NCBI GenBank assembly: GCA_018648945.1
Contig: JABGQJ010000589.1
Location: 1 to 5,007 of the forward strand
DNA: 5,007 nt
Direction: 5' to 3'
Origin: Victivallales bacterium
GTDB lineage: Bacteria; Verrucomicrobiota; Lentisphaeria; Oligosphaerales; Lenti-02
Both the position numbers and the translations under genes were made by a program. The notes beneath the pieces are model-generated. The model searched no databases and was not told the origin of the DNA. It saw only the letters and a list, made by a program, of their open reading frames with translations. Positions 1-5,007 of the stretch are shown here, one piece after another. The first letter of the stretch is position 1. The number at the start of each line of letters is the position of its first letter.

Positions 1-1065
1 GAGCAAGGGCGAGTAGCGACCGAGGAGGGAGGGACTTGCGCCGAGGGCATCTAGGTACATCAGGCCGCCACATTCCGCGTAGATGGGCCTGCCGCAATCG
101 GCGAACTGCTTGATGGCCCGCCGCATCGACCCGTTCGCAGCCAACTCTTGGCCGAACTCCTCCGGATACCCGCCCCCCAGAATGATCCCACCCAGGTCCT
201 CTGGCAGAACCTGATCGTGCAGTGGGGAGAAGGGGACCAATTGTGCTCCCGCTGCCCTCAGCATATCCAGGTTGTCCGGGTAGTAGAAGTGGAAGGCACG
301 GTCCTGGGCAACACCGATGCGAGTCTTGCTCGGGGGCGTGTGGGTGTCCGCCAGATCTGCCTGTGGCAGTGTCCCGCCAGCCATCTCAATCAGGCGGTCG
401 AGATCAACATTCTTCTCGACCACGTCGCCAAGCGTCTCGAAGATCTGGTCGGGCATGCTAACTGGGTCGGCCGATACCAAGCCTAAGTGGCGACTCTTGA
501 GCTCGGGGAACGCGCCGCGCGGCACAGCCCCAACCAGCGGGCCGAGGTGTGCCTCGCACAAGGCCGCGTTGAGCCACTCCACATGGCGGGAGGAACCCAC
601 ACGGTTGCCCAGAACTCCGGCAACCTGTACTTCCGGTACGAACTCAGCGTACCCCTTGACCACTGCCGCCAGACTGCGAGCCATACCATGGGCGTTGCAG
701 ACCAGCAAGACCGGCGCGCCCAGAGCAATCGCCACTTCTGCCGTGCTCCCCGCAAGTCCATCTGGCTCCGCCCCGTCATAGAGGCCCATCACCCCTTCCA
801 CCACGCAGATGTCCGCCCCGAGACTCAGCCTGCTCACCAGCGAGCGTAGGTAGTCAAGGCTCGTCATCCAGCCATCAAGGTTGTAGCATGGGCGCCCGGA
901 GGCCAGGGACAGATGGGTTGGGTCCAGGTAGTCGGGGCCGACCTTGAAGGTCTGTACCCGCAATCCCCGGCGGCTGAGGGCGCGGGCGATTCCCAGCGTC
1001 AGGGAAGTCTTCCCCACGCCGCTGGCAGTACCGGCCACGACTATGATTCTGCTGGTGTTGCTCAC
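1..1065 (-). CDS. cbiA: Cobyrinic acid a,c-diamide synthase CbiA (CobB-like), 3' end cut by the window edge
   Basis: ATP- and glutamine-dependent amidotransferase that converts the a and c carboxylates of cobyrinic acid to amides; cytosolic. 355 codons are present with no stop, against about 450-470 in the family, so roughly the last 100 residues lie outside the window. Visible signatures: the P-loop-like AGTASGVGKTS at residues 11-21, FKVGPDYLDP at 40-49, VEGVMGLYDG at 89-98, NAHGMARS at 124-131, then a class I-type glutaminase-like domain with GGGYPEEFG and YAECGGLMYL, whose Cys332 is the expected nucleophile. As I recall the family, Asn124 sits where Asp is commoner; this is a minor point. 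The GTG start at 1065 overlaps the cbiB stop (GTGA) and has GGAGG 7 bases upstream; the nearby ATG at 1067 is in the cbiB frame. The oxygen-dependent homologue CobB (hydrogenobyrinic acid substrate) cannot be excluded from sequence alone. Confidence 0.96.
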   Translation of the reverse strand, partial: MSNTSRIIVVAGTASGVGKTSLTLGIARALSRRGLRVQTFKVGPDYLDPTHLSLASGRPCYNLDGWMTSLDYLRSLVSRLSLGADICVVEGVMGLYDGAEPDGLAGSTAEVAIALGAPVLLVCNAHGMARSLAAVVKGYAEFVPEVQVAGVLGNRVGSSRHVEWLNAALCEAHLGPLVGAVPRGAFPELKSRHLGLVSADPVSMPDQIFETLGDVVEKNVDLDRLIEMAGGTLPQADLADTHTPPSKTRIGVAQDRAFHFYYPDNLDMLRAAGAQLVPFSPLHDQVLPEDLGGIILGGGYPEEFGQELAANGSMRRAIKQFADCGRPIYAECGGLMYLDALGASPSLLGRYSPLL

Positions 1066-2030
1066 ATCCCCCCCTCCAGGAACTGGCGCATGATTACCCA
1101 GCGCAGGAGGATGCCGCCTGCGGTGAAGAATGCAGTGATCGCGTACATGAACCGGTTGGCCTGCGCAATGTGGTCGGCGCGCAAAGGCACATCCGCGTCC
1201 CCGATGGTCGGCTTTGGCATGGGCGTGCCGAAGTAGGTGCTTGTGCCACCGAGCTGCACTCCCATGCCCCCGGCCATCGCCGCTTCCATCAGCCCGGAGT
1301 TGGGGCTCGCGTGCTGACGCCCGTCACGCAGGACCATACGGAGAACCCGGTGGGGTCCGAGCCTGAGCAAGGCCGCCGCTGGCAACGCCGCGAGAACTGT
1401 GAGGCGAGCGGGAATGAAGTTGGCGAGGTCATCTACCCGTGCTGAGAACCAGCCAAACCGGAGATAGCGCTCGTTCTTGTAGCCGAAGGTCGAGTCCAAC
1501 GTGTTGATGGCGCGGTAGGCGATGGCACCAACGGGGCCAAACAGCAGGGCGTAGAAGATGGGAGCCGTCACCCCGTCTACCGTGCTCTCGGCGATGCTCT
1601 CGACGGCAGCCCTGGTTACAGCTCCCTCGTCAAGCCCATCCGTATCGCGTCCGACAATCATGCCCACGCAGCACCTGGCCTCGGGCAGGTCGTCCGCAGC
1701 CAAGGCCCGGAACACGCGGTCGCCATGCCGGGCCCAGTCCCGCGCCGCCACAGTGGTGTAGATCAGGACGACTCCTGCCACATCCGCCAGCAGGGGATGG
1801 ATACGCCCGCAGACAACCGTAAGCCCCCAGGCCACGACCCCGGACAGACCGACGACCAGGAGGCCTGCACAGACCCCGGACAGCCGTTCGTTCGGCACGA
1901 TCCGGCGCAGCCAAGGCTCCGTTCGGAGCGCGCCCGCTCCCATCCAACGGACCGGATGGGGCAGCCATGGCGGATCACCCAGGACCAGATCCAGGACCAA
2001 CGCCAGCAGTAGTTGTATCTCGATGCTCAT
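1062..2030 (-). CDS. cbiB: Adenosylcobinamide-phosphate synthase CbiB (family also called CobD in aerobic-pathway nomenclature)
   Basis: Integral membrane enzyme that attaches (R)-1-amino-2-propanol phosphate to adenosylcobyric acid, giving adenosylcobinamide phosphate. The length of 322 residues is normal for the family. Family signatures in order: LVLDLVLGDPPWLPHPVRWMG at about 11-31, VGRDTDGLDE at 126-135, ESIAESTVDGVTAPIFYA at 144-161, NTLDSTFGYKNERY at 176-189, DDLANFIPARLT at 200-211 and HASPNSGLMEAAMAGG at 240-255. Hydrophobic, probably membrane-spanning stretches are at about 5-18, 51-74, 79-96, 155-175, 209-224 and 294-314. The ATG at 2030 lies 4 bases after the stop of the CobD-CobQ gene. 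Only a weak GGGG (2041-2044) precedes it, so translation is probably coupled to the upstream gene. Its two substrates are the products of the two halves of that upstream protein. Confident of family and function. Confidence 0.97.
   Translation of the reverse strand: MSIEIQLLLALVLDLVLGDPPWLPHPVRWMGAGALRTEPWLRRIVPNERLSGVCAGLLVVGLSGVVAWGLTVVCGRIHPLLADVAGVVLIYTTVAARDWARHGDRVFRALAADDLPEARCCVGMIVGRDTDGLDEGAVTRAAVESIAESTVDGVTAPIFYALLFGPVGAIAYRAINTLDSTFGYKNERYLRFGWFSARVDDLANFIPARLTVLAALPAAALLRLGPHRVLRMVLRDGRQHASPNSGLMEAAMAGGMGVQLGGTSTYFGTPMPKPTIGDADVPLRADHIAQANRFMYAITAFFTAGGILLRWVIMRQFLEGGM
1073..1077 (-). promoter_or_regulatory. Ribosome-binding site of cbiA
   Basis: GGAGG lies inside the last codons of cbiB, 7 bases before the GTG at 1065. 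It decides the GTG start, because the only ATG here (1067-1065) is immediately followed in frame by the cbiB stop. The site continues into a run of seven G residues (1068-1074). The overlap implies that cbiA translation is coupled to cbiB. Confidence 0.75.
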
Positions 2031-2034
2031 CCGT

Positions 2035-4611
2035 CTAGAGCCCCATCACTTGGTACACCGCATCCATATCCACGGCCTCCCGGAGTACGTCAGCCAGCCG
2101 GTCCAGCGCCTCCTCGATGCCATAGCTCGCCTGGACGGACCGCAACGGTGCCAGACCCTTGCGCGACCGCAGGCCATCGATGAACACACGGCGGAAGCCA
2201 TCGGCATCGAAGACCCCGTGCAGGTAGCTTCCCCAGACGCCGCCGTCCTCCGAACGCACCCCAAGCTGTTCGCCATCGCCACCCAGGAACATGGGCGCGC
2301 AAGACCCCACCTCGGTGATGCCGTGGTGAATCTCGTAGCCTGTGATCTTGCTGCCGCTGGGCGGGTGGTGCCCCTCACTGCGGGTCAGAGTCTTCTCTCG
2401 GGCGAAGGTCGTGCTGACTGGCAGCAGGCCAAGTCCATCGAAGCAGCCCGTACTCCCGGCTTCCAGCCCGTGCGGGTCGGCGATGCGATGCCCGAGCATC
2501 TGCAGGCCTCCGCATATCCCCACTGTGACCGTCCGGCCCTTGTCCGCCAGGAGTCGGACACTCTCCGCCAAGCCAGACTGCTGGAGAGCGGCGAGATCGC
2601 CCGGCACATTCCTGCTCCCCGGTAGGATCACGGCATCGGGGTGCCCCAGATCCTCTCCCCGACGCACCACTCGCAGGGAGACATCAGGCTCAAGGCGGAA
2701 GGCATCAAAGTCGGTGAAGTTGGAGATGTGTGGCAAGTCAATTACCGCGATCTCGACCGCATCGGCGCGAGTCGCCGCAGAGCCAGACTCCCCGTTCTTG
2801 AACTCCACGGAGTCTTCCTCGGGCAGGTTCAGCGATGGCAGGTACGGAACTACCCCGAGCACGGGCTTCCCGGTGTAATTGAGAACATAGTCATGAGCAT
2901 CCTGCAACAGCGAGGCGTTCCCTCGGAACCGGTTGACGAGGAAGCCAGCCACCAGCCGGCGCTCCCATTCCTCCATCACCGCCAAGGTCCCGATGAATGC
3001 CGCATAGACCCCGCCACGGTCGATGTCACCGACGACCAAAGCGGGGGATTCCGCGTGGCGAGCCATCTGCATGTTCACCAAGTCACGCTTCTTCAGATTC
3101 ACTTCGGCAGGGCTTCCCGCTCCTTCGAGGATCACGGCGTCGAACTCCCCAGCCAGGGAGTCGTAGACCTCCTGGACAGTCGAGCGCAGCTTGGCCTTGC
3201 GCTCGGTGTAGCTCATCACGTTCATGTTGCCGATGGGACTGCCCATGAGGATGACCTGGCTGCCCGTGTCGCTGTTGGGCTTGAGCAGAATCGGGTTCAT
3301 CCGGACTTCGGGGTCCAGTCGGCACGCCTGTGCTTGCACCACCTGCGCCCGGCCCATTTCCCCCCCATCGCGGGTCACGAACGAGTTCAGCGACATGTTC
3401 TGGGCTTTGAAGGGAGCGACGCGGACGCCATCCTGCACCAGAACCCGGCAGAACGCAGCGGCGATGACACTCTTGCCAGCATTCGAGGTCGTGCCTTGGA
3501 TCATCAGAGCGGGCGTTCGTCTTTCCCTCCGCCCCTTTGCGCCGGGACGTCTCTGCTCCAGGCACTCGTCGAGAGCTTCCAGGAAGCGCTCTGTCTCTTC
3601 AGGCCCGCGCACTGCCACGCGGAAGAATGTGTCGTCCAGCCCCGTGTAGTTGTCGCACACGCGGATGGCGATCCGGTGTCCGCAGAGCAATGCGTCAGCA
3701 AGAGTGCGAGCGCTGCCGCCGTCCCGGCGCTGCACAAGCACATAGTTCGCCCGTCCGGGGAACACGTTCAGCGTCTGGAACTCAGCCAGGCCAAGCTCCA
3801 TCGCAACTCGGTACTCGGCAACACAGCGGCGCGATTCCTTCGCATAGCCCGTGTCCTGCAAGGCGGCGATGCCCACCGACCGGGCCAGTGTGTTGACCGA
3901 CCACGGAGGAATCTGCCTGCGGAAGGCCTCTGCCAGGACGTCATCTGCAACCGCGAAACCGAGGCGCAACCCGGGGATGCCGTAGAACTTGGTCATCGAA
4001 CGGAGGACAACCACATTCGGCGGTCTGCCGCCGAGAAGAGTATCCTCGTCCCCAAGGAAGTCAGCGAAGGCCTCGTCTACCAGAAGCGTGCACTTCGGGA
4101 GTTCCGCCGCCAGTTGCCGAATCCTCGCTGCCGGCGGGACCGTACCGGTGGGGTTGACGGGGCGCCCCAGCACCAACACATCTCCGGCACGGGCCAGAGA
4201 CGCAAGCGCCTCGAAATCAACGGCAAACCCGTCTTCGAGAGAGAGGATGACCGGCAGGACGTCCGCGCCCCCCAACTCAGCAGCGACGGCGTAGTCGCCA
4301 TAGGCAGGGCATGGAATGATGGCTCTCTCCGGGGCGAGCGCCCGGAGGATGGCGTAGAGCAGCTCCGATGAGCCATTTCCCGCCACCACCGTCGTCGCCT
4401 CAATGCCGAAGGCCCTCGCGATGGCTGCCGTCAGTTCGGAGGCGCGGGGAGAGGGGTAGTTGGCGACATCGGCCAGATGCCGGTTGACTTGGGAGCGCAG
4501 CCAGGGAGGGGGGCCAAGGGGATTGATGTTCGCACTCAGGTCGAGTACGTCTTCCGCCGCACAACCGGCTCGTCTGGCCAGCTGAGCAATGTCGCCACCG
4601 TGCTGATACAT
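2035..4611 (-). CDS. cobD-cobQ: Fused L-threonine-O-3-phosphate decarboxylase (CobD) and cobyric acid synthase (CobQ/CbiP)
   Basis: One 858-residue reading frame carries two cobalamin enzymes. Residues 1-351 are a fold-type I PLP enzyme that decarboxylates L-threonine phosphate to (R)-1-amino-2-propanol phosphate: HGGDI at 4-8, SANINPLGPP at 26-35, GNGSSELLY at 78-86, NPTG at 153-156, VDEAF at 178-182, SMTKFYGIPGLRLGF at 205-219 with Lys208 as the PLP lysine, and RVAVR at 331-335. A basic linker (about 352-366) follows. Residues 367-858 are cobyric acid synthase, which amidates side chains b, d, e and g: IQGTTSNAGKS at 371-381, FKAQNMSLNS at 401-410, EGAGSPAEVNL at 496-506, GDIDRGGVYA at 528-537, a glutaminase domain with Cys700 in VGICGGLQMLG, and His798 in GSYLHG. 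I chose ATG 4611 because homologues start with M-x-x-HGG and GGAG lies 9 bases upstream. A GTG at 4740 would add 43 unrelated residues. Confidence 0.95.
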   Translation of the reverse strand: MYQHGGDIAQLARRAGCAAEDVLDLSANINPLGPPPWLRSQVNRHLADVANYPSPRASELTAAIARAFGIEATTVVAGNGSSELLYAILRALAPERAIIPCPAYGDYAVAAELGGADVLPVILSLEDGFAVDFEALASLARAGDVLVLGRPVNPTGTVPPAARIRQLAAELPKCTLLVDEAFADFLGDEDTLLGGRPPNVVVLRSMTKFYGIPGLRLGFAVADDVLAEAFRRQIPPWSVNTLARSVGIAALQDTGYAKESRRCVAEYRVAMELGLAEFQTLNVFPGRANYVLVQRRDGGSARTLADALLCGHRIAIRVCDNYTGLDDTFFRVAVRGPEETERFLEALDECLEQRRPGAKGRRERRTPALMIQGTTSNAGKSVIAAAFCRVLVQDGVRVAPFKAQNMSLNSFVTRDGGEMGRAQVVQAQACRLDPEVRMNPILLKPNSDTGSQVILMGSPIGNMNVMSYTERKAKLRSTVQEVYDSLAGEFDAVILEGAGSPAEVNLKKRDLVNMQMARHAESPALVVGDIDRGGVYAAFIGTLAVMEEWERRLVAGFLVNRFRGNASLLQDAHDYVLNYTGKPVLGVVPYLPSLNLPEEDSVEFKNGESGSAATRADAVEIAVIDLPHISNFTDFDAFRLEPDVSLRVVRRGEDLGHPDAVILPGSRNVPGDLAALQQSGLAESVRLLADKGRTVTVGICGGLQMLGHRIADPHGLEAGSTGCFDGLGLLPVSTTFAREKTLTRSEGHHPPSGSKITGYEIHHGITEVGSCAPMFLGGDGEQLGVRSEDGGVWGSYLHGVFDADGFRRVFIDGLRSRKGLAPLRSVQASYGIEEALDRLADVLREAVDMDAVYQVMGL
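3514..3558 (-). other. Segment encoding the basic linker between the CobD and CobQ domains
   Basis: These 15 codons (residues 352-366 of the fusion) lie between the end of the CobD fold and the first strand of the CobQ domain. Seven of the 15 residues are Arg or Lys, and no stop or frameshift interrupts the frame. A GGAGG-containing, Shine-Dalgarno-like stretch (3523-3530) sits inside it. The first ATG downstream (3504, Met370) falls close to where stand-alone CobQ proteins begin. The exact domain boundary is my estimate from conserved motifs. Confidence 0.6.
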
Positions 4612-4616
4612 GATCC

Positions 4617-4670
4617 CAGACTCCGTGCCTACCAGCGCTCCTCGCCCGAAGGCAGAAACGCACGAGTCCA
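4617..4670 (-). promoter_or_regulatory. Hairpin that can close the cobD-cobQ ribosome-binding site (probable translational expression platform)
   Basis: In the transcript, GACUC (4668-4664) pairs with GAGUC (4623-4619) and GUGC (4663-4660) pairs with GCAC (4628-4625). This gives nine Watson-Crick pairs around one bulged G (4624), and two G-U pairs can extend the base. The Shine-Dalgarno GGAG (4624-4621) lies inside the stem, 9 bases before the ATG at 4611. The loop contains a mini-hairpin UGCC-UUCG-GGCG (4654-4643). No T-run follows a strong hairpin in the leader, so control of translation is more likely than transcription termination. A second segment, GACUCC at 4722-4717, can also pair with GGAGUC at 4624-4619. 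The pairing is seen; the regulatory role is inferred. Confidence 0.45.
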
Positions 4671-4730
4671 CACGAAGATCAGGAAGAAAGACAGCAGGTA
4701 GCAAAGGAATATGGTGGGAGTCGCGCCCAA
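4629..4730 (-). CDS. Possible short leader ORF encoding a single-span hydrophobic peptide (unrecognised)
   Basis: I do not recognise this peptide. The frame opens after a TAA at 4751-4749 and runs to a TAG at 4631-4629, 17 bases before the cobD-cobQ ATG. With TTG 4730 as the start it is 33 residues: an almost uninterrupted hydrophobic stretch at about 7-21 (rich in Phe, Leu and Ile) and a short polar tail with Arg, Pro, Gly and two Glu, ending in Trp. This would be a one-span membrane peptide. By my hand count about three quarters of codons in the open stretch (4632-4748) end in G or C, against about half in the overlapping frame that would extend CobD. This favours the short frame over that extension. 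Against it: there is no ATG or GTG start, no good ribosome-binding site, and a pyrimidine-rich strand can encode hydrophobic residues by chance. It may be a leader peptide or nothing. Confidence 0.3.
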   Translation of the reverse strand: MGATPTIFLCYLLSFFLIFVWTRAFLPSGEERW

Positions 4731-4753
4731 CCAAAACCACGCAGTGCCTTACT

Positions 4754-4896
4754 TCTGAAATCGTCTTCTGGCTTCCGGTTCATCCTACCGGCTCCGTCTT
4801 CCCACTTGCTATGCAAGCAGTGACATGATGGAGCTTTCGTCCCCGGTTACAGCGGCGGACCCGCCAGGGATTTACACCCTGTTCCGTTATTTCAGA
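4754..4896 (-). ncRNA. Cobalamin (adenosylcobalamin) riboswitch aptamer
   Basis: The element has the recognisable order of cobalamin riboswitch parts. The closing stem P1 is a perfect 8-bp helix, UCUGAAAU (4896-4889) with AUUUCAGA (4761-4754). Next come GGAACAGGGUG...AUCCCUG, with CAGGG/CCCUG paired (4881-4877 and 4869-4865), and GGCGG-GU-CCGCC (4865-4854). These are followed by CGCUGUAACCGGGGACGAAAG, then UCACUG, GGGAAGAC, and a CCGGU/ACCGG hairpin (4791-4787 and 4779-4775). The last element is the B12-box-like GCCAGAAGAC (4772-4763). It lies 142 bases before the start codon of the cobalamin fusion gene. Known members of the family bind coenzyme B12 and turn expression down. Confidence 0.95.
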
Positions 4897-4908
4897 TTGT
4901 GAACAACG

Positions 4909-4938
4909 ATACTATGGCTCGTGACATCTGCGGGGCAA
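4909..4938 (-). promoter_or_regulatory. Possible sigma70-type promoter of the cobalamin operon
   Basis: TTGCCC (4938-4933) and TAGTAT (4914-4909) each match 4 of 6 positions of the -35 and -10 consensus and are separated by 18 bases. The start would fall near 4902, about 6 bases before the riboswitch closing stem, which is a sensible position. A CATAGT at 4916-4911 is an alternative -10 with 16-base spacing. The matches are modest, so the placement relative to the aptamer is the main support. Beyond it, 4939-5007 shows only short palindromes (gggcaagccc at 4933-4942, ctttccgaaag at 4942-4952) and no supportable gene. Confidence 0.35.
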
Positions 4939-5007
4939 GCCCTTTCCGAAAGAGATGCTCAGGAGGAAGCGAGAGGTCGGGGGGCGGGCGGAGTTCTGCA
5001 CCCTGTA

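Noticed and set aside
3502..3504. Independent translation of CobQ from the internal ATG at 3504
   Set aside because: The only Shine-Dalgarno-like sequence nearby is 21 bases away, and the frame is continuous with CobD. I treat it as one fused protein.
2641..4371. Plus-strand open frame of 576 codons opposite the CobD-CobQ gene
   Set aside because: It is antisense to a gene with unmistakable family motifs on the minus strand. Its translation has no recognisable domain and is rich in His, Arg, Gln and Pro, typical of a GC-rich shadow frame. The same applies to the plus-strand frames at 2023-2625 and 317-781.
4715..4730. Intrinsic terminator in the leader (TGGG/CCCA hairpin followed by a T-containing stretch)
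   Set aside because: The stem is only about four pairs, or six with a bulge, and the following bases are not a continuous T-run. It does not qualify as a terminator.
4612..4740. A 43-residue N-terminal extension of the fusion protein from GTG 4740
   Set aside because: The added residues do not resemble CobD, their third-position GC is low, and homologues begin at the Met of the M-x-x-HGG motif. ATG 4611 also has GGAG at a suitable distance. The extension would occupy the expression platform of the riboswitch.
4955..5007. A divergent plus-strand gene starting at ATG 4955
   Set aside because: Only 17 codons are visible before the window ends, with no clear ribosome-binding site and no recognisable sequence. 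The minus-strand frames here are equally unconvincing as the end of an upstream gene.

Overview
The window is a bacterial late cobalamin (vitamin B12) biosynthesis operon, read entirely on the minus strand from right to left. The DNA is GC-rich with GC-biased third codon positions. The cobalamin riboswitch, Shine-Dalgarno sites and tightly packed genes point to a bacterium. I cannot name a lineage from this sequence alone.

Right edge (about 4612-5007) is control DNA. It holds a modest sigma70-like promoter (4909-4938), a clear cobalamin riboswitch aptamer (4754-4896), and a 142-base leader. In the leader the ribosome-binding site of the first large gene can be closed in a long hairpin. The leader also holds a possible 33-residue, strongly hydrophobic ORF that ends 17 bases before that gene. 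No gene is supportable in 4939-5007.

The operon body has three genes. (1) 2035-4611 is an unbroken 858-codon gene that fuses L-threonine-O-3-phosphate decarboxylase (CobD-type, PLP enzyme) to cobyric acid synthase (CobQ/CbiP). (2) After a 4-base gap, 1062-2030 is cbiB, the membrane adenosylcobinamide-phosphate synthase. (3) Overlapping it by 4 bases (GTGA), 1-1065 is cbiA, cobyrinic acid a,c-diamide synthase, cut by the left window edge after 355 codons.

The genes fit one pathway stretch. CbiA amidates side chains a and c. After adenosylation by an enzyme not in this window, the CobQ half amidates b, d, e and g. The CobD half makes (R)-1-amino-2-propanol phosphate. CbiB joins the products of the two halves of the fusion protein. 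The riboswitch would lower expression of the set when adenosylcobalamin is plentiful. The most notable points are the CobD-CobQ fusion, the hydrophobic leader ORF, and the Shine-Dalgarno-closing hairpin below the riboswitch. I see no mobile element, CRISPR array, tRNA or rRNA.
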